From: Paracoccus kondratievae
GTDB taxonomy: Bacteria > Pseudomonadota > Alphaproteobacteria > Rhodobacterales > Rhodobacteraceae
Direction: 5' to 3'
Length of the DNA stretch: 64,000 nt
NCBI RefSeq assembly: GCF_009301415.1
Contig: NZ_CP045073.1
Location: forward strand, 1,007,501 to 1,071,500
The position numbers and the translations under genes are program-made. Positions 46,366-59,418 of the stretch are shown here, one piece after another; position 1 is the stretch's first letter, and every line of letters begins with the position of its first letter. The notes under the pieces were generated by a model that searched no databases, had not been told where the DNA came from, and saw only the letters and a list, made by a program, of their open reading frames with translations.

Positions 46366-47906
46366 AAGCCTTTGCCGCCCTGTTGGAACGGCTGGCTTTC
46401 ACGTCGGCACGGAACGCCAAGCTGCAAATATTGCAGCATTATCTGGAACGCACGCCCGATCCGGACCGCGGTTGGGCCCTTGCCGCACTGACCGGAGAGC
46501 TTGAGCTGCGCCGGGTCACGCCCTCGCTTTTACGCACCCTCGCGGCCGAGAGGGTGGATGAGCAGCTATTGGCGCTTAGCTATGATTTCGTCGGTGATCT
46601 GGCCGAAACCATTGCGCTGATCTGGCCCGATGGGGCCGAGGACGACCCCTCGCTATCAGATGCCGTGACGCTGCTGCGGGAAACCGGCAAGGCCGCACTG
46701 CCCGGCGCGATTGCTGCCATGCTGGACCGGCTGGTCCCGTCCGGGCGGCTGGCCTTTCTGAAGCTTGCCACCGGCAATCTGCGGATCGGAGTGTCGGCCC
46801 GGATGGCACGGATGGCATTGGCGGCGATGGGCACGCCCTCGGTTCCCGAGATCGAAGAGATCTGGCACGGCCTCACCCCGCCTTATGACGCGCTTTTTCA
46901 CTGGCTGGGTGGCGGGGCGCGGCCTGAGCGTGCAGCACTCGCCCCCTTTCGCCCGGTGATGTTGGCAACGCCCATCGACCTGGAGGGATTGCAGGGGCTA
47001 GACCCCACCGAATTCGTTGCCGAGTGGAAATGGGACGGCATCCGTGTGCAGGCGGTCAGCGAGGGTGGTGTGCGCCGCCTTTACTCGCGCAGCGGAGAGG
47101 ACATCTCGCACGCCTTTCCGGATGTAATCGCGGCAATGGATTTCGACGGTACAGTCGATGGTGAGCTGATTGTGCGGCGCGGGGACGAGGTGGCACCCTT
47201 TGGCGAATTGCAAAGGCGGCTGAACCGCAGGACGGTCAGCAAGGCACTGCTGGCAAGCCACCCTGCCGGGCTGCGGCTTTACGATCTGTTGCTGTGGCAG
47301 GGCTGCGACCTGCGGACCGAGCCTTTGACGCAACGCCGCGCGGTGCTTGAGGCGGCACAGTTTGGCGAGGGGATCGACCTTTCTCCGCTGCTTGATTTCG
47401 CCGGGTGGGAGGGTCTGGCCGCTTTGCGCGCCAACCCTCCTGTTGCGGTCATCGAAGGGGTAATGATCAAGCGTCGCGACAGTGCCTATGTCTCGGGTCG
47501 TCCGCGTGGCCCATGGTTCAAGTGGAAGCGTGATCCCATGGTTGTCGATGCGGTGCTGCTTTATGCGCAGCGCGGGCATGGCAAACGGTCGGGGTTTTAT
47601 TCCGATTTCACCTTTGGCCTGTGGGACGGCGATGATCTGGTCCCGGTCGGCAAGGCTTATTTCGGCTTTACCGATGCCGAACTGCGCGAGCTGGACCGCT
47701 TTGTCCGCCAGAACACGGTCGAGCGTTATGGCCCGGTGCGGGCACTGGCTGCGAAACTGGTGGTCGAGGTCGCATTTGAGGGGCTCAACCGCTCGACCCG
47801 GCACCGATCGGGCGTGGCCATGCGCTTTCCCCGTATCAGCCGAATCCGCTGGGACAAGCCCGCTGCCGAGGCCGACCATCTGTCAGCACTTGAGGCGATG
47901 CTGTGA
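46362..47906 (+). CDS. ATP-dependent DNA ligase
   Basis: ATP-dependent ligase of 514 residues. The adenylation motif is EWKWDGIRVQ (lysine near residue 223), followed by the OB domain; the N-terminal ~200 residues form the helical DNA-binding domain of LigB/ligase I-like proteins. It differs from the NAD-dependent LigA used for replication. The GTGA overlap with the helicase gene indicates co-translation. Confidence 0.93.
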   Translation: MKAFAALLERLAFTSARNAKLQILQHYLERTPDPDRGWALAALTGELELRRVTPSLLRTLAAERVDEQLLALSYDFVGDLAETIALIWPDGAEDDPSLSDAVTLLRETGKAALPGAIAAMLDRLVPSGRLAFLKLATGNLRIGVSARMARMALAAMGTPSVPEIEEIWHGLTPPYDALFHWLGGGARPERAALAPFRPVMLATPIDLEGLQGLDPTEFVAEWKWDGIRVQAVSEGGVRRLYSRSGEDISHAFPDVIAAMDFDGTVDGELIVRRGDEVAPFGELQRRLNRRTVSKALLASHPAGLRLYDLLLWQGCDLRTEPLTQRRAVLEAAQFGEGIDLSPLLDFAGWEGLAALRANPPVAVIEGVMIKRRDSAYVSGRPRGPWFKWKRDPMVVDAVLLYAQRGHGKRSGFYSDFTFGLWDGDDLVPVGKAYFGFTDAELRELDRFVRQNTVERYGPVRALAAKLVVEVAFEGLNRSTRHRSGVAMRFPRISRIRWDKPAAEADHLSALEAML

Positions 47907-50305
47907 TCCTGCCTGCCCTTTTTCAGGACTGGTTTGCCCGGCAAGGCTGGCAGCCCCATCCCCATCAGCTTGCGCTTTTTGCGGCCAGGGGCGACAGCCT
48001 GCTGATCGCACCGACCGGAGGGGGCAAGACGCTGGCGGGGTTCCTGCCCTCGCTCGTCGAGCTTGCCGGGGACAGGGCGGCCACGAAAGGGGTGCATACG
48101 CTATACGTTTCGCCGCTGAAGGCGCTGACGGCGGATATTGCGCGCAACCTTGCCCGCCCTGTCGCGGATCTGGGGCTGTCGATCCGGGTCGAGGACCGCA
48201 CAGGGGACACCGGGCAAACCCAGCGGCGCCGCCAGCGCGTCGATCCGCCCGAGGTGCTGCTGACTACACCAGAAAGCCTTGCACTGATGCTGAGCTATCC
48301 CGAGGCGCCGGCGATCTTTGGCGGGCTGCGCCGGGTGGTGCTTGATGAACTGCACGCGCTGGCGGAAAGCAAGCGCGGCGATCAGTTGATGCTCTGCCTT
48401 GCCCGGCTGCGGGCGCTGGCGCCGGAACTGCGGGTCACCGGGCTTTCCGCGACGGTCGAGGACCCGCAGGCGCTGGCGAGTTTCATGGCAGGCGCTGACC
48501 CGGTGATGGTGGTCGAGGCTGATCCCGGTCCCGATCCCGACATTGCCATGTTGCCTACGGCCCGGCCTGCGCCATGGGCGGGTGGTGGTGGTCATTACGC
48601 CATCTCCGAGGTTCTGGCCGCGATCCGGGAGGCGCGCACCACCATCATCTTTATCAACACCCGTGCACAGGCCGAGCTGTTCTTTCAGGCGCTGTGGGCC
48701 GCGAATGAGGAAAACCTGCCTATCGGCCTGCACCACGGCAGCCTTGCGCGCGAACAGCGGGCGCGCGTCGAGGCAGCGATGGCGGCGGGTGAATTGCGTG
48801 CTGTGGTGGCGACCGGCAGTCTTGATCTGGGCATCGACTGGGGGGCAGTCGATCTGGTGATCCAGATCGGGGCGCCCAAGAATGTCAAGCGGCTGGTCCA
48901 GCGCATCGGTCGGGCCAATCACCGTTATAATGCGCCATCACGGGCGCGGATCGTGCCAGCCAATCGGTTCGAACAGATCGAATGCGTAGCAGCGCTGGAG
49001 GCAGTGCGCGAACGTGATCTGGACGGAGATCCACGCGGTCCCGGACCGCTGGACGTATTGTGTCAGCATATTCTGCTGACCGCCTGCGCCGCGCCCTTTG
49101 ATCCCGATGCGCTATATGCCGAGGTCAGGACTGCTGGTCCCTATCGCCACCTTTCGCGTGCCGACTTCGATGCCTGCCTGGATTTCGCCGCGACCGGCGG
49201 ATACGCGCTGCGTGCCTATGACCGCTGGCAGCGGCTGGTCCTGCGAAACGGCCTATGGCAGTTGCGCGATCCCCGCGCGGCCAGGCTGTTGCGCATGAAT
49301 GTCGGCACTATTGTCGAGGCCGAGATGGTCAGGGTCCGCCTGCGTGGTCGTGGTGGCGCACCGTTGGGCGAGGTCGAAGAGGCCTTTGCCGCAAGCCTTT
49401 CCCCCGGCGACAGTTTCCTGATCGGCGGCCGTGTGGTGCGCATGGATGCGATGCGCGAGATGGTGGTAGAGGTCACGCCCGATCCGACCCGGCAGCCGAA
49501 AATCGCGGTCTATTCCGGGGTCAAGCTTGCGACCTCGACCCAGCTTTCCCATCGCGTGCTGGCACTGATCGGCGATCCCGCCCGGCACGGGGTGCTGCCC
49601 GTTCAGACGCGTGAATGGCTGGCCCTGCAGGCGCAGGTCTCGACCCTGCCCCGGCCGGGGCTGCTGCTTTCAGAAAGCTTTCCCCATGCCGGACTGTGGC
49701 ATTTCGCGCTTTACGGTTTTGCCGGGCGCAATGCGTTGCAGACGCTTGGCCTGCTGTTGACGCGCGAGATGGAAGAGCAGGGCGTCGGGCCGTTGGGGTT
49801 TCTTTCAACCGACTACGCCCTGCTGGTCTGGTCGCTTGACCCCGTACGGGATCCGGTGCCACTGCTTGACGGTGCGCAGCTGCGTGCAGGACTTGACGAC
49901 TGGCTGGGCGAGAATGCGGTCATGAAGCGTACATTCCGCAATGTCGCAACGGTCGCCGGGCTGATCCAGCGTAACTTGCCTGGTCGGCGCAAGACGGGGC
50001 GGCAGGCGACGTTTTCCAGCGATATCCTCTATGACACTTTGCGAAAATATGATCCCGGCCATCTGATGCTGCGGATCACTGGCGATGAGGTCGGACGCGG
50101 GCTGGTCGATTTCGGGCGTATTGAGGAAATGCTCAGCCGCTCGCCCCGGCGGGAACATCGGATGCTGGAACGGGTCTCGCCTTTGGCCGCGCCCCTGCTG
50201 CTGGAGGTTGGGCGCGTCCCGATTCGGGGGGAAGGGCGCGAACGGCTTGCCCGGATCGAGGCCGAGGCGCTGATGCGCGACGCCGGACTGGAGGAGATCG
50301 CATGA
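47903..50305 (+). CDS. ligase-associated LHR-like DEXH helicase
   Basis: Superfamily 2 helicase of 800 residues. Motif I is APTGGGKTLAGFLPSL, motif II DELH, and motif VI QRIGRANHR; the Lhr-type C-terminal region follows. It starts at GTG with a 4-bp overlap. It belongs to the ligase-associated Lhr subfamily, shorter than the ~1500-residue Lhr. Presumed to unwind damaged DNA for the coupled ligase and nucleases. Confidence 0.94.
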   Translation: MILPALFQDWFARQGWQPHPHQLALFAARGDSLLIAPTGGGKTLAGFLPSLVELAGDRAATKGVHTLYVSPLKALTADIARNLARPVADLGLSIRVEDRTGDTGQTQRRRQRVDPPEVLLTTPESLALMLSYPEAPAIFGGLRRVVLDELHALAESKRGDQLMLCLARLRALAPELRVTGLSATVEDPQALASFMAGADPVMVVEADPGPDPDIAMLPTARPAPWAGGGGHYAISEVLAAIREARTTIIFINTRAQAELFFQALWAANEENLPIGLHHGSLAREQRARVEAAMAAGELRAVVATGSLDLGIDWGAVDLVIQIGAPKNVKRLVQRIGRANHRYNAPSRARIVPANRFEQIECVAALEAVRERDLDGDPRGPGPLDVLCQHILLTACAAPFDPDALYAEVRTAGPYRHLSRADFDACLDFAATGGYALRAYDRWQRLVLRNGLWQLRDPRAARLLRMNVGTIVEAEMVRVRLRGRGGAPLGEVEEAFAASLSPGDSFLIGGRVVRMDAMREMVVEVTPDPTRQPKIAVYSGVKLATSTQLSHRVLALIGDPARHGVLPVQTREWLALQAQVSTLPRPGLLLSESFPHAGLWHFALYGFAGRNALQTLGLLLTREMEEQGVGPLGFLSTDYALLVWSLDPVRDPVPLLDGAQLRAGLDDWLGENAVMKRTFRNVATVAGLIQRNLPGRRKTGRQATFSSDILYDTLRKYDPGHLMLRITGDEVGRGLVDFGRIEEMLSRSPRREHRMLERVSPLAAPLLLEVGRVPIRGEGRERLARIEAEALMRDAGLEEIA

Positions 50306-50958
50306 CCGGCCACGGGTTTCAGTTTCACGGATTGCGGCTTGAGGCGCGGGCCTCGGGCGCGCTGTGGTGGCCCGGAGGCGGGTGGCTGATTGTCGCGGAT
50401 CTGCATCTGGGCAAATCCGAGCGGATGGCCCGGCGCGGTGGTCCCCTGCTGCCACCTTATGAGGGGTTGGCGACGCTTGAACGGCTGGGGGCCGAGATTG
50501 CGGCCCTTAACCCCCGCGTCGTTGTCAGTCTGGGGGATGGTTTCGACGATCTTGCGGCGGCCGAGGCGCTTGACCCGCAGGTCGCCGATATCCTGCAGCG
50601 ACAGGCACGGGGTCGGGACTGGCTGTGGATCGGCGGCAATCATGATCCCGGCGCCCCTGCTGGCCTGCCGGGGCAGGCGGTTGCCAGCATGATGCTGGGT
50701 CCGGTGACCCTGCGGCATGAGGCGGGGCAGGGGCCTGATATTTCAGGGCATTTTCACCCGGTCGTGCGGCTGGCGGGGGAGCGGCGCCGCGCCTTTCTGC
50801 TGGGCCGCGATCATCTGCTGCTGCCAGCCTTTGGCGCCTATACAGGCGGGCTTTTGCATGATGATGCGACGCTGACGGCACTGGTACCGCAGGGCATCGC
50901 CGTTGCCTGCGGTACCAGCCCGATCATCCTGCCGCTGGCACCTCGCCGAATGGGCTAG
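50302..50958 (+). CDS. pdeM: ligase-associated DNA damage response endonuclease PdeM
   Basis: Calcineurin-like phosphoesterase of 218 residues. The metal motifs are ADLHLGKSE, SLGDGFDD, GGNHD and SGHFHP. It closes the exonuclease-ligase-helicase operon, as in other proteobacteria, and overlaps the helicase stop. Confidence 0.93.
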   Translation: MTGHGFQFHGLRLEARASGALWWPGGGWLIVADLHLGKSERMARRGGPLLPPYEGLATLERLGAEIAALNPRVVVSLGDGFDDLAAAEALDPQVADILQRQARGRDWLWIGGNHDPGAPAGLPGQAVASMMLGPVTLRHEAGQGPDISGHFHPVVRLAGERRRAFLLGRDHLLLPAFGAYTGGLLHDDATLTALVPQGIAVACGTSPIILPLAPRRMG

Positions 50959-50963
50959 ACAAC

Positions 50964-50993
50964 AAAAAAGGGCCGCCAGAGGCGACCCTTTTT
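50964..50993. terminator. bidirectional terminator between pdeM and the outer-membrane protein
   Basis: AAAAAGGGCCGCC, an AGA loop, then GGCGACCCTTTTT. A-rich left and T-rich right arms let it terminate both convergent genes. Confidence 0.85.
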
Positions 50994-51023
50994 GTCCGTG
51001 GAGCCGGACCAACTTGCCCCGGA

Positions 51024-51728
51024 TCAGAACCGGAAGTTCAGACCCAGTTTGATGTTGTGATAATCAGGGGTCGCCCGGGTTTCATAAACACCGTCCGACA
51101 GGGTTTCCTTGCCGAAGTTGGCATATTCGTATTCGCCGGTCACCGACATACGTTCGTTGATCTTTTTCTCGGCGCCCAGACCGACGATGTAGCCAGTCTT
51201 GGTATATTCGTCGCGGATATCCGCGCCGTTGCCGGTTACCGAATAATCGACCTTGGCGCGAGCCACGCCGGCGATCCCGTAGACCAGAATGTCGTTGTCG
51301 AGGACATAGCCGGTTTTCAGGCGCAGGGCGAGGACGTTCTTGATTTTCGATTCGGCGTCATAGCCGTCGGTCAGGAAGTCGTCCGAGATGTTGCCGCCCT
51401 CAAAGCCCAGTTCCGGGCCGATGACCCAGCGGTCACGCTGCCAGCGATAGCCCAGCCGGATGCCGGCATTCGCGCCGCTCAGTTCCAGCGTATTGGGGCT
51501 GACGCCGTTGACACCAACCTCATCATCGCCGCTGAAGGCATAACCCAGCGTCAGACCGGCGTAAGCGCCAGCCCAGTCACCAACCGGCTGAGCCTCGACC
51601 ACCGGGGCGACCACGGGTTCCACCACCGGGGCAATAAAGCCGCCTGCCGTCGCGGTCAGGGTCGTGCCAAGGGACAGCAGGGCCGCGAGCGAGGCGGCGA
51701 GCGGGGCGTTCATACGAACAGCGCACAT
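51024..51728 (-). CDS. outer-membrane beta-barrel protein
   Basis: Precursor of about 234 residues: a signal peptide (MNAPLAASLAALLSLGTTLT), a proline/valine-rich linker (VVEPVVAPVVEAQPVGDW), then an eight-stranded-barrel pattern (WAGAYAGLTLGYAF) ending LGLNFRF with the C-terminal Phe needed for BAM insertion. Omp25/31-like. The ATG at 51728 has AGGAG upstream; a second ATG at 51713 begins the signal peptide more conventionally. Confidence 0.88.
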   Translation of the reverse strand: MCAVRMNAPLAASLAALLSLGTTLTATAGGFIAPVVEPVVAPVVEAQPVGDWAGAYAGLTLGYAFSGDDEVGVNGVSPNTLELSGANAGIRLGYRWQRDRWVIGPELGFEGGNISDDFLTDGYDAESKIKNVLALRLKTGYVLDNDILVYGIAGVARAKVDYSVTGNGADIRDEYTKTGYIVGLGAEKKINERMSVTGEYEYANFGKETLSDGVYETRATPDYHNIKLGLNFRF

Positions 51729-51939
51729 GTCCACATCTCCTATGCAAAACGATGCCAGGGAGTATCGCGCCCTAAACATCCTGAATTGAGTTTTAGCTAC
51801 GCCTCCAGCCGGATGGCCGCAAGCGGCTGGTTGTTACGACGATCCTATACCAGCCAATGCGCGGCATGATAGCAACACTTAACCGGAGATTGAGTAAAAA
51901 AACAGCGATTCGCCTGACAGGGCAAGACGATGACGCGGA

Positions 51940-54408
<2,469 letters not shown>

Positions 54409-54564
54409 TTATAGTATGCGCCGCGCGGATTGTCACGGCAATGCCACAAGATTTGGGGATTTTCCGCGTCTTTCGCGCCCTCTTGGCCTGCGCTGCCGCT
54501 GTTTCGGGGCCGTAAGGGGTAAAAGCGGGGCTTTTCAGGGCCGTGATACCGCCCGGGGCGGGGG

Positions 54565-54900
54565 TCATGTCAGCCCGGTTTCATCCAGCAAGGTGTGGCC
54601 ATCGCGGCTTTCGATCTCGATCACCCACAGGTCGGGGTCGCGGGCGGCGTTGCGGGAGATTTCGGCGTCGATTTCAGGCTCGGTGGCCTCGTTCAGCTGC
54701 GTCCACAGCCGCTCGTCCGTCTCATAGTTCCATTCGCGGGTCCATAGGCTGGCGCGCCCGTCCAGAGTGGCGCATTTCACCATCACCGCGCCGGCGGTGT
54801 CGTCGCCACGTCGGGTGATATAGGCGGGGATGGTCGCCAGTTCCAGCCGACGCAGATAGGCTGCCACCCAGATCCCGGTGGCCAGCCGGGCCTCAGGCAT
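54565..54900 (-). CDS. DUF1491 family protein
   Basis: Protein of 111 residues of the alphaproteobacterial DUF1491 family (ATGIWVAAYLRRLELATIPA, then DPDLWVIEIESRDGHTLLDE). Function unknown. It overlaps the era stop by 8 bp, so it is translated with era-rnc-lepB. A 186-bp gap separates its end from the gyrB start. Confidence 0.85.
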   Translation of the reverse strand: MPEARLATGIWVAAYLRRLELATIPAYITRRGDDTAGAVMVKCATLDGRASLWTREWNYETDERLWTQLNEATEPEIDAEISRNAARDPDLWVIEIESRDGHTLLDETGLT

Positions 54901-55804
54901 CGCCGTCCCGGAAATCCAGGCCCATTTCGTTATAACGCTCGGCCTCGTCCAGCCAGTTCTCACGAACTTTGACCTGCAGGAACAGATGGACCGTGCGGCC
55001 CATGAATTCGGCAAGCTCGGCCCGTGCCGATTGGCCGATGGCCTTGATCGTTTCGCCGCCCTTGCCCAGAACGATGCCCTTGTGGCCGGGACGGGCGACA
55101 TAGATCACCTGATCGACCCGCGCCGAGCCGTCCTTTTTCTCTTCCCAACGCTCGGTTTCGACGGTCAGTTGATAGGGAATTTCCTCATGCAGGCGCAGGG
55201 TCAGCTTTTCCCGGGTAATCTCGGCCGCGATCATGCGCATGGGCAGGTCGGCTACCTGATCCTCGGGGTAAAGCCACGGGCCCTGCGGTACCTCGCCCGC
55301 CAGCCAGTCCAGCAGATCGTCGCAGCCATGACCCTTTTCCGCCGAGATCATGAAGGTGCTGACAAAGTCGAAAGCGCCGTTCACCTCTTGCGCCAAAGCC
55401 AGCAGGGCCTCGGCCTTTACCCGGTCAATCTTGTTGATGACCAGTGCGACCGGGGTCTTGCCCGCGTGTTCGCGCAGCTGCTCAATGATCGCCTCAACGC
55501 CGGGGGTCAGGCCGCGATGCGCCTCGATAAGCAGCAAGACCACATCGGCATCGGCCGCGCCGCCCCAGGCGGCCGCAACCATCGAGCGGTCAAGCCGCCG
55601 CCGCGGACGAAAGATGCCGGGCGTATCGACAAAGACGATCTGGCTGTCGCCGCGCATGGCGATCCCGCGAATGCGGGCGCGGGTGGTCTGGACCTTGTGG
55701 GTAACGATCGAGACCTTGGCCCCGACCATCTGGTTCAGCAAAGTTGATTTGCCGGCATTCGGTTCGCCGATCAGGGCGACGAAGCCCGCGCGCGTTTCGC
55801 TCAT
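54893..55804 (-). CDS. era: GTPase Era
   Basis: Ribosome-assembly GTPase of 303 residues. G1 is [11 protein letters not shown]3 DTPGI, G4 NKID; a C-terminal KH domain ([13 protein letters not shown]) binds 16S rRNA. Standard order rnc-era; start overlaps the rnc stop. Confidence 0.97.
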   Translation of the reverse strand: MSETRAGFVALIGEPNAGKSTLLNQMVGAKVSIVTHKVQTTRARIRGIAMRGDSQIVFVDTPGIFRPRRRLDRSMVAAAWGGAADADVVLLLIEAHRGLTPGVEAIIEQLREHAGKTPVALVINKIDRVKAEALLALAQEVNGAFDFVSTFMISAEKGHGCDDLLDWLAGEVPQGPWLYPEDQVADLPMRMIAAEITREKLTLRLHEEIPYQLTVETERWEEKKDGSARVDQVIYVARPGHKGIVLGKGGETIKAIGQSARAELAEFMGRTVHLFLQVKVRENWLDEAERYNEMGLDFRDGDA

Positions 55805-56490
55805 GTCGTTCTTTCAATCTGTTCCAGCATCGCACCGGCGGCTGCCTGTTCGATGCTGCGTTTGGTGCCCTTGCCACGGGCCGCCGCCTCGCGGCCATCG
55901 TCCAGCCGGACAGTGATTTCAAACTCTGGCGCATGGTCGGGGCCGCTGCGCGATGTCTGGATATAGCGCGGCGGGCTCATCCCATGGGCCTGCGCCCATT
56001 CCTGCAGTGCGGTCTTGGCGTCGCGGGCATCCGTCTCGACATTGGCAAGGCGGTCGGCCCAAAGCCGCAGGACCACGTTGCGCGCTGCCTCAAAGCCTGC
56101 GTCCAGATAGACGGCGGCGATCACCGCCTCCATCGCATCGGCCAGCAGCGCCTCTTTGCGGCGGCCGCCCGACATCATTTCGGACCGGCCGAGTTTCAGC
56201 ACCTCACCCAGCCCGATCTGGCGGGCGACGGCGGCGCAGGTTTCACCTTTGACGAGCGCGTTGTAGCGCGGCGCAAGCTGACCCTCGGTCGCGCTGCGGT
56301 CGGCATCAAACAGTGCCTCGGCGATGGTCAGGCCCAGAACGCGGTCGCCCAGAAACTCCAGCCGCTGGTTGTCGGGCCGCGCGGCGCTGGCGATCGAGCC
56401 GTGGGTCAGCGCGTGCCGCAAAAGATCGGGGCGCGAAAATTCATGCCCCAGCCGTTCCGAGAATGCGCGCAGGTCTGCCGATATCTTCAT
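55801..56490 (-). CDS. rnc: ribonuclease III
   Basis: Double-strand-specific RNase of 229 residues. The signature is [13 protein letters not shown], with Arg where Ser is more usual; the dsRNA-binding domain is at the C-terminus. The ATG at 56490 is preferred to an upstream in-frame start at 56526. Confidence 0.95.
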   Translation of the reverse strand: MKISADLRAFSERLGHEFSRPDLLRHALTHGSIASAARPDNQRLEFLGDRVLGLTIAEALFDADRSATEGQLAPRYNALVKGETCAAVARQIGLGEVLKLGRSEMMSGGRRKEALLADAMEAVIAAVYLDAGFEAARNVVLRLWADRLANVETDARDAKTALQEWAQAHGMSPPRYIQTSRSGPDHAPEFEITVRLDDGREAAARGKGTKRSIEQAAAGAMLEQIERTT

Positions 56491-56533
56491 GCTCCGATCT
56501 TGCCACGGCGTGGGGCGCCGCAGCAATCTTTCC

Positions 56534-57325
56534 CTAGTCCACCGCCTTGAAGAAACGGTCGGCCCGCCAGGTCCAGAAATACAACAGCGATTTGCCCGCC
56601 GACGAGAATACGATCCGGTCGGCCCGCCCGATCAGATATTCCGCAGGCACCATGCCGACGCCGCCCACAGCTGCCGGCCAGCGCGAGTCGCCCGAGTTGT
56701 CGCGGTTATCGCCAAGGAAGAAGTAGTTGCCCTCGGGCACGGTGAATTCGGCCGTATTATCGCCCGGGCCGTTATCAAAGATGTTCAGCACGTCATGGGC
56801 GACGCCGTTTGGCAACGTCTCGGTATAGCGGTCCTTTTCGCAGGCGCCGCCTTCGGGCACCGGCTCGTTGCGGCACTTGGGCAGGGTCTGCTGCGGGCCC
56901 TGAGGCTCATAGGGTTCGGTAAAAGTGCCGGCGGGCTGCTGGGGCACCTCTTGGCCGTTGATCCACAGAACGCCGTTCCTGATCTGGATGCGGTCGCCGG
57001 GCAGGCCGATCACCCGCTTGATAAAGTCGTCGCCGCGCGTCGGATGGCGAAAGACCACCACATCGCCGCGCTCGGGCTCTGAACCGAGGATACGCCCCGA
57101 GATCGGGCACATCGAAAACGGGCAGGACACCCGCGAATAGCCATAGGCCATCTTGTTCACAAAGAGGAAATCACCGATCAGCAGCGTGTCTTTCATGCTG
57201 CCCGAGGGAATCCAGAAGGGCTGGAAGAACAGGGTGCGGAACACCCCCGCAATCACCAGCGCCCAGAAGATGGTCTTGATGGTTTCCCAGATGCCCCCAT
57301 CCTTGCGGGCTTCGCTCTTGGCCAT
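56534..57325 (-). CDS. lepB: signal peptidase I
   Basis: Membrane serine/lysine protease of about 263 residues. The catalytic Ser is in [11 protein letters not shown], the Lys in [12 protein letters not shown], and box E is [13 protein letters not shown]. The start at 57325 ([10 protein letters not shown]) has GAAGGGA 8 bp upstream; ATGs at 57334 and 57343 are alternatives. It removes signal peptides of exported proteins. Confidence 0.95.
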   Translation of the reverse strand: MAKSEARKDGGIWETIKTIFWALVIAGVFRTLFFQPFWIPSGSMKDTLLIGDFLFVNKMAYGYSRVSCPFSMCPISGRILGSEPERGDVVVFRHPTRGDDFIKRVIGLPGDRIQIRNGVLWINGQEVPQQPAGTFTEPYEPQGPQQTLPKCRNEPVPEGGACEKDRYTETLPNGVAHDVLNIFDNGPGDNTAEFTVPEGNYFFLGDNRDNSGDSRWPAAVGGVGMVPAEYLIGRADRIVFSSAGKSLLYFWTWRADRFFKAVD

Positions 57326-57383
57326 GTCTGCCATTCCCTTCATCGGCAAGTCGCGCGTTCATGGGGTGCAGGCGGCTGCAAAG

Positions 57384-57803
57384 TCAACCCGTGGCAGGCT
57401 TCACGCTGTCAGGAAGCGCCTCGATCACCACGAAAGCCTGCGCCCAGGGGTGGTCATCGGTCAGCGTCACATGCACATGTGCGTGATGGCCGGGCGGGGT
57501 CATCGCGGCCAGCCGCTCGGCCGCCCAGCCGGTCAGCTCCATCGTCGGCTGGCCGGTCCGCAGGTTTCTGACCGCCATGTCCCGCCAGGAAATCCCCATG
57601 GCGAGCCCGGTTCCCAGCGCCTTTGAGCAGGCTTCCTTGGCGGCCCAGCGTTTTGCAAGCGTCGCTGCCTCGTGTCGGCGGCGGCTGGCAAGCGCCAGTT
57701 CCCTGTCGGTAAACACGCGGCGGCGAAAGCGGTCGCCGTGGCGCTCAAGCACCCCGGCGATGCGGTCGATGTTGCAAAGATCCGAGCCTATGCCAAGAAT
57801 CAT
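57384..57803 (-). CDS. acpS: holo-[acyl-carrier-protein] synthase
   Basis: Phosphopantetheinyl transferase of 139 residues. [20 protein letters not shown] and [14 protein letters not shown] carry the Asp and Glu magnesium ligands. It activates ACP for fatty-acid synthesis. Confidence 0.95.
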   Translation of the reverse strand: MILGIGSDLCNIDRIAGVLERHGDRFRRRVFTDRELALASRRRHEAATLAKRWAAKEACSKALGTGLAMGISWRDMAVRNLRTGQPTMELTGWAAERLAAMTPPGHHAHVHVTLTDDHPWAQAFVVIEALPDSVKPATG

Positions 57804-57830
57804 GCGCCTGATAGCTCCTTCATGGGCGTG

Positions 57831-58565
57831 TCAGCCGCGCGCAGCGTCCATGCGCTCGCGCATTTCACGGATCGCCTGACCAAGACCCAGAAAGACCGAT
57901 TCGGCGATCAGGAAATGGCCGATGTTCAGTTCGCGCAGTTCGGGGATCGCGGCGATCGGGCCGACAGTGTCAAAGGTCAGGCCGTGGCCGGCATGAACCT
58001 CAAGCCCCAGCCCGTGGGCTTGCACCGCAGCCTTACGCAAAGCCTCAAGCTCTTGATCGCGCTCGCTCAGCCGGCCTTCGGTATCATAGTCGCAATAGGC
58101 ACCCGTGTGCAGCTCCACGACTGCTGCGCCGATGCGGGCGGCGGCCTCGATCTGCGCGGGCTCATGCCCGATGAACAGCGAAACGCGGCAGCCGGCATCG
58201 CGCAAGGGGGCGATGAAATCGGCAAGGCAGGCCTCGTTTCCGGCCACATCGAGCCCGCCTTCGGTAGTGCGCTCTTCGCGTTTTTCGGGGACGATGCAGA
58301 CGGCATGGGGACGGTGGCGCAGCGCGATGGCCTGCATTTCCGCAGTAGCCGCCATCTCAAGGTTCAGCGGCAGGCTCAGCGTTTCCATCAGCCGGTCGAT
58401 ATCTGTGTCCGAGATATGACGCCGGTCCTCGCGCAGATGGGCGGTGATACCGTCGGCGCCGGCCTTCTCGGCCAGCCTCGCGGCCCGGACCGGATCGGGC
58501 CAGGGCGTGCCGCGGGCGTTGCGGATGGTGGCGACGTGGTCGATGTTGACGCCAAGGCGCAGCAT
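57831..58565 (-). CDS. pdxJ: pyridoxine 5'-phosphate synthase
   Basis: TIM-barrel enzyme of 244 residues forming pyridoxine phosphate from DXP and 3-amino-2-oxopropyl phosphate. [28 protein letters not shown] and [10 protein letters not shown] are diagnostic. Dxs, encoded at 34521, supplies the DXP. Start at 58565. Confidence 0.95.
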   Translation of the reverse strand: MLRLGVNIDHVATIRNARGTPWPDPVRAARLAEKAGADGITAHLREDRRHISDTDIDRLMETLSLPLNLEMAATAEMQAIALRHRPHAVCIVPEKREERTTEGGLDVAGNEACLADFIAPLRDAGCRVSLFIGHEPAQIEAAARIGAAVVELHTGAYCDYDTEGRLSERDQELEALRKAAVQAHGLGLEVHAGHGLTFDTVGPIAAIPELRELNIGHFLIAESVFLGLGQAIREMRERMDAARG

Positions 58566-58594
58566 GATGTTCCCCTTGTGGATTTTACGGCAGG

Positions 58595-59416
58595 TTAGAC
58601 CTTTGCCGGCGCAAGTCCAGACGCGGCCACCCACCAGTCAGGATTCGTCCCCAAGATGCGGTCGCGGGCAGCCTTTGCATCGGCGGCGCTGGCGAACAGG
58701 CCAAAGCAGGTCGCGCCCGATCCCGACATGCGGGCAAGCAGTGCGTCGGTGTCCCGGATCGCGGCCAGACAATTCGCAATCCTGGGCATAAGCGCGATGG
58801 CCGGAGCTTCCAGATCATTGCGGCAGTCGCGCAGAAAATCGACCAGCGCCTCAGCATTGGTGAAATCGGGCAGATGCTTGGGCATGGGCGGGTTGTCCCG
58901 TTGCCCAAGCGCCTTGAATACGGCGGGGGTGGACATGGCCGCGCCGGGATTGACCAGCACCACATGCAGGGGGGGCAAGGCAGGCAGCGGTGTCAGTATC
59001 TCGCCAAGGCCCTGCATCCGCACCGGACGGCTGGCAAGACAGGCGGGAACGTCGGCGCCCAGCATCTCCAGCCGCTCGGGCCGGGCATCGAGCGCGCGCA
59101 GCACGGCCGCCGCATCAGCCGAGCCGCCGCCGATGCCCGAGGCGACGGGCAGGTTCTTTTCCAGCGTGATCCGCGCCTCGCGTCCAGCCAGTCGCGCGGC
59201 GCGCAGGCAAAGGTTGTCCGGTTCGGCCGCAAGACCCTGGGCAAAGGGGCCGGTCAGACTGAGCGACAGCGGACCCGGAGCGACCGTGACCACATCGCCC
59301 AACTCAAGAAACACCACCAGCGAATCAAGCAGGTGATAACCGTCCGGGCGGCGTCCGGTGACATGCAGGGTCAGGTTCAGCTTGGCGGGGGCCGCCTCGC
59401 GCCGGGTCAGGGGCAT
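58595..59416 (-). CDS. ispE: 4-diphosphocytidyl-2-C-methyl-D-erythritol kinase
   Basis: GHMP kinase of 273 residues in the MEP pathway. [19 protein letters not shown] at the N-terminus and the ATP loop [14 protein letters not shown] are seen. The ATG at 59416 is chosen; an in-frame GTG at 59422 would overlap the TPR stop (GTGA). Confidence 0.93.
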   Translation of the reverse strand: MPLTRREAAPAKLNLTLHVTGRRPDGYHLLDSLVVFLELGDVVTVAPGPLSLSLTGPFAQGLAAEPDNLCLRAARLAGREARITLEKNLPVASGIGGGSADAAAVLRALDARPERLEMLGADVPACLASRPVRMQGLGEILTPLPALPPLHVVLVNPGAAMSTPAVFKALGQRDNPPMPKHLPDFTNAEALVDFLRDCRNDLEAPAIALMPRIANCLAAIRDTDALLARMSGSGATCFGLFASAADAKAARDRILGTNPDWWVAASGLAPAKV

Positions 59417-59418
59417 GG

